From Strigamia acuminata (taxonomy: Eukaryota; Arthropoda; Chilopoda; Geophilomorpha; Linotaeniidae), in NCBI GenBank assembly GCA_949358305.1, contig OX442319.1, forward strand, positions 4,278,001-4,342,000: a stretch of DNA of 64,000 nt, given 5' to 3'. Positions 20,242 to 30,541 of this stretch are shown one piece after another (within the stretch, counting starts at the first letter, position 1; every line of letters starts with the position of its first letter). The notes under the pieces were generated by a model. It was not told the origin of the DNA. It saw only the letters and a list, made by a program, of their open reading frames with translations, and did not search any database. Made by a program: the position numbers and the translations under genes.

Positions 20242-21200
20242 TGTGGTGATCTCAAAATATTCACCAACTTAGAAGATTAAATTAATTATCTTCTAATTAA
20301 TTTGACTGTGGCACACGCCAAGTCAGATCATGTGACCGAGGGGAGAAATCCTCTCTAGGCACATATCACCCCAGGTTGTCCGGGGTGAAAACGGTTATTA
20401 GCCGTTATGGTGCAATATGGTGTAATAACCACTAGTTGCACCCATTTGAGCTAAGTGCGCAGGTTTTCTGCGCAATATTGAAGCGTGCTGGGCTCGCGTC
20501 TTGGCTCAAATCGGGACTCTGAAAAATACAACAACAACCTCAACATCACTGCGATATCTGCTCCGACAATACGTATTGATAGAGGACCGTTGTAACTCAG
20601 TTTCACCTGCTATCTTTGTGCCACCCAAAGCACAAAGCCAGCAATTCTGCTTGAATTAGCCGTAGCTAATTCCAGCAAACGAGAAGAAGAAGTTTCCCGA
20701 CGATCGTGAACCATCGCCGTCGCTGCCGCGCGAACGACAGCCACCGCCATCGTACGAGAGCCGGACGCCTACAGCCGTCAACCACCGCCGCCGAGCCGTC
20801 GCACGAGCCGTAGAAGGAGCCCACGAGAACCATCGTCTTCGACCATCGTTCGTGAGTTCAGCAAACGAAGACAATTCGCCTTCGCCTAACAACTGTGTGT
20901 TGTTTAAGCGCCATTTTAGCGCTTTGTAGCTTGCAACAGTCGTTGCAAGCCCTTCCATTGTTCCCGCTCATTTCATTTCGCGACTTGTCGCCATTGTGAT
21001 ATTTTTAACTAGTCATTGTAATTTAAACGAATAAATACATATTTGTGATTTTTATTAATAAAACTGTCTTTTTATTTCTTTTCCTTAAACTTAACCCCTA
21101 GATAATTTAAGGCCGCCGATTGTAAGTCTTTTATAGCATTCACCTGCGGTTTCTGCTTAATTTATTAGAAATTAAGTGGATAAAAACCCGGATCGCAGCA
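20242..21200 (+). repeat. Gypsy-1 3' LTR
   Basis: Same length (959 bp) and, as far as I can see by eye, the same sequence as the 5' LTR. It is followed by the target duplicate TGTA. Confidence 0.95.
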
Positions 21201-21560
21201 TGTATTAACAACATGACATTTGTACCTAATGAAAAAAAAACATTTTAATCATTAACTGGGATGGGATTGACACATTAAATTTATTCCTTTCAAATTGTCA
21301 TCATTTTCATATTTAAATGTTTCCACTTTGGACTTTGCTAAGGAGTGGTAAGGTTTAAAGCATTCTATTGGCGGCAACTGTTAAGTAATGTGGCATGGTC
21401 GTTTTTGTATCCGGTGAGATTACAGCAATACAATAAAGCAAATGTAAATTGAAATGAATAAATAAAATGAAAATGGTTTATTTAATCGTGTTAACAATAA
21501 TGTTCACTAAATGTTTCTCATTTGCCTTTAACGGCTGTCACGCCAAATAATTCCTTGTGG
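21201..21560. repeat. Dispersed repeat F, copy 1, right part
   Basis: Continues the repeat broken by Gypsy-1 and matches 56994-57300, from TGTATTAACAACATGACATT through TGTTTCTCATTTGCCTTTA. Confidence 0.85.
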
Positions 21561-21734
21561 TGTGAATACACCAGTGCTCCCCCTCTCTCTTGATCCACAT
21601 AGGATCATCGGAATCTTTTGATCCACATAGAGAGAGATCGCACATGCTTTCCAAATCATGGAGCTAAGGAGCTTCTAGCTGCAAAAAACCCCTAATTAAA
21701 TCTGGCCTACATGATCATCTCCTCAATCTCATCT

Positions 21735-22367
21735 CCTATGATCAATAGCCTCAACATAAAAAATGAGAAAAATCAACTGAAGGCAGTGATAAAAACTCGC
21801 ATCAACATGATGGTGTAACAAATTCTAGAATAAAATTAAAATGTTACTCTACAAAATGTGTGTCAACTTTTTTATTTCATCTAACTCCAACAATAATACT
21901 CTAATTATTTGTTGAAGTACAAATGATAAAACCAATCCCATATTTAATAAATATAAATTTTCTAGTTTTGAATTATGTTCCCCATCTGGTGATAAACCCA
22001 TACATTTTACAAGCTGGAAACATAGAATCTTTAGTCATTAATTTCTAGGCTTGTGAAATGAATGGAAATATAAATTTCCAAATCTAGTTTACATTAACTT
22101 TCCATACAATTACAATAACTTGCAACATCATCTTTTAGTGTTGAAAATTTATAGAAATTTAAATTTCCAAACCTAATTTACATTAGCTTTCCATACATTT
22201 AACAAAAACTTACTACATCATCTTTCAGTGTTGGAAATTTATAGAAATTCAACTTTCCATAAAATATTTCACATTTCTTTTCCATTATATTTCCAAACTG
22301 GAATTTATCCAATTTCACCATTAATTTTCCAATGACTTTTTTTTGGAAATGCAAAATTTTTTGCAGT
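21735..22367 (-). mobile_element. Inverse partial copy of the ACTGCAAAAAA transposon
   Basis: This is the reverse complement of parts of the element at 26462-28304. It shares the end TTTTTTGCAGT (22357-22367), the paired TTTCCAAAT/GGAAATTTA blocks and the segment around CACCATCATGTTGATGCGAG. No matching left terminus or target duplication is clear, so this copy is probably truncated on its left. It lies upstream of the NLR gene. Confidence 0.6.
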
Positions 22368-22492
22368 GCAATAAGTTTGAATAAACTTCAATTCTCTTTA
22401 AAACTGAATGAATATAGGCCTATCCATAAAAACTTGTATACTATAATAATGAATTGAACATTCACAGACATTACGGTATATCGTAATAAACA

Positions 22493-24299
22493 ATGAACAC
22501 GAGTCCCACTGCCAACATCATAAATGGAAGCCAAGACGAGCACGATGACAGTGGACGTGCGACGATAAACATCGACGGTGCTAAACAAGTTACTGCACCG
22601 GTAACAATTCATCTTACAAAGACTTATCTAACTCCTGACCTCGAAGGTTAGCACTACCATCTTAAATACTCAAAACGAAAATACATAATTTTTAACAAAT
22701 ACATGTAACTAAATTAATTATTTTACTGTATATACAGTTGGTGCTAACAAACCAAAACATGAAGTCACATCCTGCTGCAAAACCACTGATGGTGATGGCA
22801 ACAAACAATGCGATGTTTTTCAAACAAAACTGAAAACATTTCACAGCAAATTAGCTTTACCAAAAGTTGCTTGGATGAAGGAAGGGAAAAAGTTGTTAAT
22901 TGACGACCATTTCATCCAACTGGAACTAAATGAAACAAAGAAACAAATCAAAATCCAAGAAGTTTTCAGTTTGGTGGAGAACGAACGACCGCTCCGAATC
23001 CTCATTGAAGGACAGCCGGGCTTCGGTAAAACAACGCTGGCGATCAAACTCGCTTACGACTGGGCTACGACTGCGAAATACAACAACTTCAAATTTGCTT
23101 TTCTGGTGCCTTTACGAAACCTAGGACAACGCAGCTTCGGAGCAGTGATCAAAGAAATAGGAAAACGGTGCGACACACGCAACATCGTGCCCATTATAAA
23201 CAACCACAGAAGAGAAACGCTTTTTCTACTTGACGGCTTAGATGAATTGAAACCAGAAGAACGAGGAGACATCATGAAAATTTTATATCGCCAAATGTAC
23301 AGCGACGTAACAGTGGTTGCATTCTGTTGAACGGGTCTGTTCAGATTAAGTAGCGATGAAAGGTCGGAATTGTTCGGATCTCAGGAAATGCTAGATGACT
23401 TTTCCGACAAGAGAATTTACACAATGGGCATTAGGGGCACGGATAAGAAAAGGCAGTTTTGGGAGAAATTATTTGTACCAAAAACCACTATCGAACTCGA
23501 AATGAAAACTTTATCGTCACAATTGGAATTATTCAATTCGCCATTACTTCTCATGCTCCTGTCAATTATAATTCGCGAAGGTGAAACTGTTCACGTTGGT
23601 ACCACTAGAACTGATTTATTCAAAAAAATATTTACCCTCATTTTGAAGCAAAGTTTGACCAAACGTGGAGAGGAATTGGGTGATGATTTTGACCTATTTC
23701 GATTAGACTTATTGTTGAACGGTATTCAAGAAGAAATGAAAGAGTTTTGAAATTTAGCGGTGCGGAAAGTAATTGAAAACGACTTTAAATTTGAAAGAAA
23801 TGATCTAACAGATGCCATTTATCAACATGGCTTTCTTTTTAATCGTGAAGAGATTACGTTTGATGGTAGAAAAAGTCATTACGAAGTTTTCCATCTATCT
23901 ATTATCGAATTCGCAGCTGCGTTTGCTCTATGGATTGAAATAAATTCGAACAAATCTGCGTTCATGGAAAACAATTTGAAATTGGTAATGAATGATTTCT
24001 TCAAAAGCACTGGAACGTCACTGATATTGCCTGTGCTCGCAAGTCTAATGGAGAGTGAATTAGATTCCTTGTTTTCCGCCATCGATTCTTACAATGTGTG
24101 GTTTGTTTACTTTCCCAATTTGCTCGTCACGCTTCTATCAGAATGCTCGCAAATCAATATTCAAAACTCTTAACTTCTGAAAAATTTTATTCCTGTTTGT
24201 ATATCAGCCTCCATTCCAGGAAATGAGAAGGTACTCAGTGAAATTGTAAAATACGGTATTAATTGCAGGAAAATTAAATTAACTCTGTGGTATTTCTAA
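22493..24299 (+). pseudogene. NACHT-type NLR gene, disabled
   Basis: Exon 1 (22493-22646, starting ATG) and exon 2 (from 22738) join in phase 1 across a 91-bp GT-AG intron. The product begins with a hydrophilic N-terminal region. It then has a NACHT ATPase domain, with Walker A GQPGFGKTT at codon 143 onward and Walker B LFLLDGLDE around codon 217. NACHT proteins are nucleotide-driven switches in innate immunity or cell death. The same frame is broken by TGA at 23328-23330 (at a position where NLRs usually have Arg), TGA at 23748-23750 (a likely former Trp codon) and TAA at 24171-24173, yet sequence on both sides of each stop stays protein-like. The frame is cut by the Gypsy-2 LTR at 24300. 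Point decay plus insertions indicate a young pseudogene. Confidence 0.85.
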
Positions 24300-24456
24300 T
24301 GTACATCTGCGCCACTAGATGGCGCTACGCGCGGTGACACCTGGCGCCGGTGTTTACCTGCGTTAATTATAATGAATAAAAGTTCAGTTGAATTTAGTAC
24401 ATCAACCTACCTACTACGTGTCCTTTATTTCTGGTTGCTGAAGTTAGGATACGACA
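24300..24456 (+). repeat. Gypsy-2 5' LTR
   Basis: About 157 bp, from TGTACATCTGCGCC to ATACGACA. It contains AATAAA at 24373 and a CTCF-like motif, CGCCACTAGATGGCGCTA (24310-24327). The left boundary is inferred from the TGT...ACA ends; an alternative start at TGTGGTAT (24286) cannot be excluded. Confidence 0.6.
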
Positions 24457-24457
24457 T

Positions 24458-24475
24458 TGGCGACGAGGATTAAAA
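24458..24475 (+). other. Gypsy-2 primer-binding site
   Basis: TGGCGACGAGGATTAAAA begins one base after the LTR. It has the TGG start needed to pair with a tRNA CCA end. I do not assign the tRNA. Confidence 0.6.
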
Positions 24476-24581
24476 CGAATGTGTAATCCTTCAATATCTA
24501 ACACTGGACTTAACATCCATCGGTTTAAATGGTGCGAGTGTGTTTGTGAAGTGGGCGTGGTCGTGACAATCGTGATTTCGT

Positions 24582-26336
24582 GTGGAAATGGCGACCAACT
24601 TGAATTTGCCAAGCGTCGGGACGTTTGACATTTCGGAAGGTAATCTTGACTACCGCTGGAAGAAGTGGAGTCAAGCTTTTGGCTATTATCTGATTGCGGC
24701 GAGAGTGGGCGAAGCTCAGAAGTTGGCAACGCTGCTACACCTCGCTGGAGGCGCCGTGCAGGACATTTACGACACATTTGAGCCGGCGAATAAAGTGACT
24801 TTTGATTTGGCCGAAGCAGCCTTGGCCGTTTATTTTAATCCACGGAAAAATTTGCGGTTTGAGCGACACACATTTCGACAGCAGGCGCAGGAGCCCGGCG
24901 AATTAATGGACGCCTACGTGACGCGATTGAAAACAATGGTAAAAAGTTGTGAATTCGGGGTTTTGGAGGAAGACCTAATCGTTGATCAAGTGCTAGAAAA
25001 GGGCCGCGATAAAGGTTTGCGGCGGCGCTTGCTGCGCGAAACAAATTTGACTTTAGATTCTTTGTTGACGTTGGCTCGTTCGTCGGAAGCAAGCGAACGA
25101 CACGCAACAGCGATGGAACGTACAGCGACAGACAATTCGAAGGAGAACCTTGTCAACCAACTCACGGGTGAGAAAAAACCATTTTTTAAGTATCGTGGCA
25201 AAAGTGGGCGTGGCACATTTCGCAAATCCAACGCGAAACCACAGAATGTGGATGACCGACGTAATGATAAATTCCAGGCAGTGAAAGAGTGCTTTCGTTG
25301 CGGCCATCGAGACCATTTAGCCAACGACTGCACCGTGGCAAAGAACAAAGAGTGCGGTTTTTGCCATAAAATTGGCCATTTTGCAAAAGTTTGCAGATTA
25401 AAAAGCGCCGGAGGTCGTGCACGTGGCAAGGAGCGTGTCCAGTACGTCGGCGTGAACGAGTACGACTACGACAGCGAGTATTCGTGCTGCATAATGTCTC
25501 ACGAACGGAATAATGGCGTGACGGTGAAAATCGAACAACAGGACGTGAAAGTTTTGATTGATTCGGGTTCATCGGTGAATACAGTGGATCAAAGGACATG
25601 GACATTGTTGAAAAAGAAAGGAATTAAATTAACACCGACGAAGACAAGACTGTTTGCGTATGGAGTGAACGAGTTGCTAGTAGTTAGCGGTGAATTTAAT
25701 ACGCAGGTGCAAGCGGCTGGAAAATCAGAAAATGCGAGATTTTTGGTTGTTCCGTTGGGAAAATTGCCTTTATTGTTTCGAAAAACATCCAAAGAGCTGG
25801 AATTGTTGAAAATTGATGAGGAAATTGTTAATGAAATTAATAATAATAACATTTTGTTTGATGAGTCTGTAGGAAAGCTGCGAAAGGATCTTGCCAACCG
25901 GATTACGAAATTCCGAGATGTTTTTAAGGGAATTGGAAAACTGAAGGAATTCGAGCTGGAACTCTACATGAATCCAGATGTCCAACCGGTGGCACAATCG
26001 GTCCGACGAATACCTTTCCATATTCGTAAGCAGTTAGACATCGAAATTGACAATCTTTTGCAGGCTGACATCATCGAGCCAGTCACCGGGGCGACGGAGT
26101 GGGTTTCACCCGTCGATCTTACTAATGGTGGGAGTAGGAAATACCTCCTCCTGTCTGTTTGTGAAAGTACTTTAACTTGCAGGAAACCTTTATTGTTTCG
26201 TAACTGTAGTCATCAGGCGGCAATGTCCAATCTTGAAGGAATGGTTGAGACGGAGCCCACAGTGGTCAATTGTGCTTCTCTCACTGCGATTCATTATATG
26301 TATAATGCAAAAATATTCCTCGTGGACTGGGTTTAA
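24582..26336 (+). pseudogene. Gypsy-2 Gag-Pol, truncated in the RT domain
   Basis: The frame is open for 584 codons. The ATG near 24588 follows a short leader. Residues 1-190 are a Gag-like helical domain. Two CCHC knuckles follow (CFRCGHRDHLANDC and CGFCHKIGHFAKVC, residues about 237-270). Next is a retropepsin site, VLIDSGSSVNT (about 325), then the linker and first RT motif, IRKQLDIEIDNLLQADIIEPVTGATEWVSPV written here only by its position, about 487-511. Beyond residue 512 the frame runs into unrelated DNA, probably NLR remnant, and stops at 26334-26336. RT catalytic motifs, RNase H and integrase are missing, so the element cannot move itself. Gag and pol share one frame here, unlike Gypsy-1. 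Confidence 0.85.
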
Positions 26337-26461
26337 GACTGAAAACGTTGCTAGTGGCACATCCTCTGATCTCACGTTTTTAAATCCATTTACTAACCTA
26401 CAAACATTACGACTTGTAGTTTCAGAGGGTACAGACGTGGAGAAGTTAGCAGATTGGATCC
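26116..26461 (+). pseudogene. NLR gene remnant, segment 2
   Basis: Between Gypsy-2 and the next transposon the sequence reads as LTFLNPFTNLQTLRLVV then VEKLADWI, a leucine-rich-repeat-like pattern typical of the C-terminal part of NLRs. The frame changes near 26320. The DNA continues in register beyond the transposon at 28305, after removing its GATCC duplication. Confidence 0.5.
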
Positions 26462-26500
26462 ACTGCAAAAAATTTTGGATTTCCAAAAAAAAAGTCACTA

Positions 26501-27169
26501 GGTGCGTTCAATTTGCGAAAGGAAAGAAGAATCTTTCCTTTCGTTACTTTCGCCAAAGGAAGAAAAGTTACTTTTCAATGAACGCACTTTTTATTGGTAC
26601 TTTCCTTTCGTTTGCGCATGCGCAAATCCGGATTTTAGTACAAACAAATCCGGCTTTTAGTACACACGAATCCGGTTTTTAGTACTAACATTTACTGCTG
26701 TTTTACCGTTAAATCGAATATTTTAACATGAAAACGAACGTTTTCACCCGTAAAACAGAATTTTTAACATAAAAACGAACGTTTTCACTCGTAAAACTGA
26801 AATTTTAACCCTAAAAACTGCTGTTTTACCGTTAAAACAAATATTTTAACATGAAAACGAACGTTTTCACCCGTAAAACAGAAATTTTAACCCTTATCTT
26901 TAAAATATAGTTGGATATGTCGGTGTTTTGCTTGTTTTGATTGTTGGATACGTCGATCGTTCGTCTTGATTGTTGGTGTGGCCGACTATTGCGCATGCGC
27001 GATCGCGAAAGTAAAAAGTCAAAGGAAGAAAAGTGACCCAAACGCTACCTTTGGCTAAAGTAACTTTGGCCACTTTCCTTTCGGAAATTATGACGATTTT
27101 GACGTCACTTCCGGTGGCGAAAGTAACGAAAGGAAAGATTCTTCTTTCCTTTCGCAAATTGAACGCACC
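26501..27169. mobile_element. Nested transposon N with 54-bp perfect TIRs and TA duplication
   Basis: Starts GGTGCGTTCAATTTGCGAAA and ends with its exact complement; the arms are identical for 54 bp (26501-26554, 27116-27169). It is flanked by TA (26499-26500, 27170-27171). The inverse copy at 22330-22345 shows the same site without it. The interior has tandem blocks of AAAACGAACGTTTTCAC and two NRF-1-like GCGCATGCGC sites (26616, 26991), and no gene. The TA target suggests a Tc1/mariner- or ISL2EU-type mover. Confidence 0.85.
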
Positions 27170-27760
27170 TATTGGAAAGTTAATGGTGAGATTGGAGAAA
27201 TTCCAGTTTGGAAATATAATGGAAAGGAAATGTGAAATATTTTATGGAAAGTTGAATTTCTGTAAATTTACAACACTGATAGATGACATTTTAATTTTTG
27301 TTAAATGTGTGGAAAGCTAATGTAAACTAGGTTTGGAAATTTAAATTTCTATAAATTTTCAACACTGAAAGATGATGTTGCAAATTATTGTAATTGTATG
27401 GAATGTTAATGTAAATTAGATTTGGAAATTTGTATTTCCATTCATTTCACAAGCCTAAAAGTTAATGACTAAAGATCCTATGTTAACAGCTTTTAAAATT
27501 TATGGGTTTATCACCAGATGGCGAACATAATTCAAAACTAATTCAAAATTTATATTTATTAAATATGGAATTGGTTTTATCATTTCTACTTCAACAAATA
27601 ATTAGATTATTATTGTTAGAGTTGGATAAATTAAAAAGTTGACACAATTTTTGGAGTGTAACATTTTAATTTGATTCTAGAATTTGTTACACCATCATAT
27701 CAATGCAAGTTGATTTTGCTCATTTTTTGTATTAGGCTATGATTATAGCCTTGGTTTATG

Positions 27761-27922
27761 AATTCAGGATTCAAGATTATTGGATTCAGAAATGAATTCA
27801 GGATTTAGAATTTATGATGATGATTCAGGAATGAATTCAGGATTCAGGATTCAGGATTCAGGATTAAGAAATGAATTCAGGATTCAGTATTCAGGATTCA
27901 GGAATGAACTCGGGATTCAGGA
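27761..27922 (+). repeat. GATTCAG(GA) minisatellite
   Basis: Degenerate units of GGATTCAGGAATGAATTCA and shorter GGATTCA repeats, about 160 bp, inside transposon R and absent from its partner copy. Confidence 0.85.
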
Positions 27923-28304
27923 TGTATTGAATTTTTATGGAAATTTCTAGGGATTTATTTTTCCGAGATTTATTTTGAGATTTAACTAATTTAGAATTTT
28001 TATTAAAAAAGAAATATCAAATTTTATATTTGGAAATTGTTATTTACTGATGGGAAGCTCATATTTTACATTTGGAAATCTTAATTTTACTATAATAGTT
28101 GAGAAATATGTGTTTTACTGTTTGGAAATTTAATATATCATGCTATGAAAAGTAGTTTGGAAACGGTTGCATTCAGCGTTGGAGAGTCATTGAAAATTTG
28201 ATGTTTGTACAATTTGGAATATATAACTTTCGGGTTTGGAAATATCGCATTTCAGTTATATTTCCAAAATATTTTATCGACGAAAATCTAATTTTTTTTG
28301 CAGT

Positions 28305-28404
28305 GATCCAAACGCTCCTAATTATCAATCTAGTATTTAACCATGAGAAACAATCAGGAATCCAAAAATTAATTTTATGTTTGTTTTTAGAAAACTTTAA
28401 TTAA
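28305..28404 (+). pseudogene. NLR gene remnant, segment 3
   Basis: After the GATCC duplication the frame that ended ADWI before the transposon continues with a leucine-rich helix-like peptide and stops at 28402-28404. This supports the transposon having landed in a coding region. Confidence 0.4.
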
Positions 28405-28489
28405 TTAATTTTAATTTTTCAACAAACATAAAATTACAAACATTAAAATTACTGCTAAAAAAAATTAAAAAATAAAAATAAAAAATTTC

Positions 28490-28560
28490 ACACATAACAG
28501 GATTTGAACCTGTGTGGAAAGATTCCTAATTCATTGCCCTAACCACTGGACCACCACTAC
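28490..28560 (-). tRNA. tRNA-like sequence (tRNA pseudogene or SINE head)
   Basis: On the minus strand a good A box (TGGTCCAGTGG, plus 28543-28553) and B box (GGTTCAAATCC, plus 28500-28510) are spaced as in a tRNA. The D stem (GTCC/GGGC) and T stem (ACAGG/CCTGT) pair well. The acceptor arm pairs poorly, and I cannot place a reliable anticodon stem. Probably not a working tRNA. Confidence 0.4.
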
Positions 28561-28976
28561 AAACTATTATTGTCTTCATGAAGACAGTTATGTTGGTGAA
28601 CAAAGTTCTGATGCCATGACATCAAATGAGGAAATGACATCATTGAATCTCAAAGGATAAAATTCAACTTGGATCTTGGAACTACTTTTTACCTAGCAAC
28701 TGTTGTTTACAGTATTCATACACTAGGTCTGATTGCTCAGATTGGAAGCATACACAGACAAAATTGTGCAAACTTTGAGCTCATTGTTTGCATTGCTGGC
28801 TGTTTATGGAATGAAATTATTTTAGAGTCTCATTCAGCACGATATAACAATCCTTCACGTTTAATATTTCAACAATCTGTGAGTGTGTTATTAATGTGCT
28901 CCCCTTGTAAGTTGTAGAGCACTATCTAATTAGTCTAGAAGTGTTCATAAAAAATTATCTCTCTTTTGAGAAAAAA

Positions 28977-29191
28977 AGGTTTGAAATGTTAGTGTACTCA
29001 GCTTTGTAACCTAAAACTATCATGTGGAATGTATTTCCAAAATAAATTATTTCCTTTCTTTTGTGTTTCTTCTCTTCTACTTACAAGTATGACCCAATAA
29101 AGTGTCCTAATTGAGGATTAGCTTGCTTGCCTCAATAGTTTTAGGTTACAAAGCTGAGTTACAAAGCTGAGTAGACCAATGTTTCAAACCT
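28977..29191. mobile_element. Small MITE, 215 bp
   Basis: AGGTTTGAAATGTTAGTGTA at the left is mirrored by the right end (ATGTTTCAAACCT). The arms are about 45-57 bp, the right one with an internal duplication of TACAAAGCTGAGT. No gene inside. Confidence 0.6.
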
Positions 29192-29354
29192 ATAATAGCA
29201 ACTGCTTTAAGAAATGTGATTACGGTAGTTCTATCACGGATTAAACAGATACTGTAGCAAAATAAAATTGTTAAAGTGTTTCTGTGCAAAATTACATAAA
29301 TAATTTGGTTAGTGTTCGAAAAAAAAGTTGAAAATAGTTTAATGGTTACAAAAA

Positions 29355-29789
29355 TTATTTTACGGGTAGCTTGGCGACCTGAATGGCGAACACGAAACCA
29401 TCCGGAAACATTTGCGCTGCTTTGGGGTAGATGAGCTTATAAACCTTTGCGATGGTCGCTTCACTTACCCCCACCACTTCCCCGATCTCCTTCCCGCTTT
29501 TTTTCTCCCCCGAAGCCAGGCACGCCAAGTAAAGAGCTGCCCCCGCAATCGAAAGCGGACTTCTCCAGCCTACACCGTCCAAAACAGCCGCTCTTTCCGC
29601 AATGCAGATGGCTGCTCGTCGCACCGTGACGTCCACACCCAATTTGCCGCAAAATCTGGCCATAAAATCCGCGCCCTTTGCCGCTTCACTGCCAACATCC
29701 TCGATGGTCAACTCAAGCGACTTCACGATCAACTTGAAACACCATCCAATGATTTTGACAGAAACTTTGGAAACAGTGCAGATTTCGAA
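29355..29789 (-). pseudogene. TFIIB fragment, 5'-truncated
   Basis: The minus strand encodes the C-terminal half of transcription factor IIB. It begins in the first cyclin fold (FEICTVSKVS, then CFKLI) and runs through the whole second cyclin fold (ICIAERA, RSPLSIAGAALYLA, GEVVGVSEATIAKVYKLIYPKA) to the natural end AKLPVK-stop. Homology starts at about 29789, and no upstream half (zinc ribbon, B-finger) or splice acceptor is seen. TFIIB normally has about 310-320 residues; about 145 remain. The invariant Arg before CFKLI in human TFIIB is Trp here. The open frame from 29732 could be translated, but it lacks the Pol II-recruiting part. It is a truncated retrocopy or a lone exon of a divergent gene. 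Confidence 0.8.
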
Positions 29790-30541
29790 GCATTGCAGTA
29801 AAGCAAGGATTATTTTTATTAGCTTTGAAATAAAGTTTAAAAGATTAACTTAAAGCTTTAAAACGAGCAATTTCCAACGTTTAAGATAAACCATTTGACC
29901 GGATTAAAAACGATTAGCACCTGACAACAGGTAGAGTCGTCCGAAATCACAAATTCTTGTGGTTTCTTCTAGGCAACTACTTGTAGGACCTACAATGTAG
30001 GTGGAGCGTTACAACATCCAGTCCCGGCATTCAATTTGTTGTGTTTGTGCCTTTGTTGTATTGTGTTTAGTCAAATTATTGTCAACAGTCGGCGCTAATC
30101 TGTACTTATAGTTTCTATGGCAACCGCCGTTTGCTTTATCTTATAGTTTTTTGGTGTATCCGAGGTGTATCCCACTCTTTTTCGTTCATCCTCGATTAAA
30201 TGCATGTTTATTACATTTGAAAGGTTCCAAAGTGTAAGCAGATTAAGGTAAAGATAAGAGAATAGATAAATCACATTTTTTTCGGGTTTATAAAGTTCGG
30301 CGCAATCGTGCATCGAACGTTAGGCCTAACTCGCCTAACTGAATTCGAACCATTAGCGGCGATGCCCCGACTTTCCCATACCGCGTTTTTTCTGTTCAGA
30401 GTATGTACCGTACATACCAATATTATTTATAGTGTGTCCAATTACATTAATCGTTTTCGAACTTAATTACTTGTATTATTATTTTTTTTTCATTTCAGAC
30501 TACGCTCAGCTCAGTGTGATTGTCGTTGAAGTAAAAAAAAA
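29790..30541. promoter_or_regulatory. 5' flank and leader of zinc-finger gene 1
   Basis: Positions 30095-30360 are homologous to the flank of zinc-finger gene 2 (50615-50890): both carry CTATGGCAACCGC and TCGAACGTTAGGCCTAACT. A GTATGT donor at 30401 and a TTTCATTTCAG acceptor ending at 30498 suggest a 98-bp intron in the 5' leader. Confidence 0.5.

Larger units (their letters stand above)
8867..21200 (+). mobile_element. Gypsy-1: complete Ty3/Gypsy LTR retrotransposon, 12.3 kb
   Basis: The two LTRs are 959 bp each (8867-9825 and 20242-21200), begin TGTGGTG, end GCAGCA, and I noticed no difference between them. The element is flanked by the 4-bp direct repeat TGTA (8863-8866, 21201-21204), and the related empty site is visible near 56990-57005. 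In order it holds a primer-binding site, gag, a -1 frameshift site, pol (protease, reverse transcriptase, RNase H, integrase), a three-exon third gene and a polypurine tract. All reading frames are open. This points to a recent insertion that may still be able to move. At 12.3 kb it is long for the superfamily because of the extended gag and the extra gene. Confidence 0.95.
24300..26115 (+). mobile_element. Gypsy-2: truncated Ty3/Gypsy element
   Basis: A short 5' LTR (24300-24456), a primer site and a gag-protease-RT reading frame are present. The sequence stops matching a Gypsy pol at the beginning of the RT domain (EWVSPV near 26110), and no 3' LTR beginning TGTACATC is seen downstream. The 3' two thirds have therefore been deleted. 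It interrupts the NLR gene. Confidence 0.8.
26462..28304 (+). mobile_element. Non-autonomous DNA transposon R (ACTGCAAAAAA ends)
   Basis: Terminal inverted repeats begin ACTGCAAAAAA at 26462 and end TTTTTTGCAGT at 28304. The 5-bp direct repeat GATCC flanks it (26457-26461 and 28305-28309). The interior is AT-rich with many GGAAATTTAAATTTC-like inverted motifs, no gene, a GATTCAG minisatellite and a nested 669-bp transposon. A partial copy lies in inverse orientation at 21735-22367. Superfamily not assigned. Confidence 0.75.

Noticed and set aside
22875-24173. In-frame stops in the NLR as recoding (read-through or selenocysteine)
   Set aside because: Both TGA and TAA occur, at positions explained by single CGA or TGG changes, and the gene is also split by transposons; decay is simpler.
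27761-27922. Regular GATTCAG repeats as a CRISPR array
   Set aside because: No unique spacers, variable unit length and an animal transposon context; it is a minisatellite.
24300-28304. One large composite transposon carrying the NLR between inverse repeats
   Set aside because: Transposon R has its own GATCC duplication and interrupts the NLR frame, so it landed inside the gene rather than bounding it.
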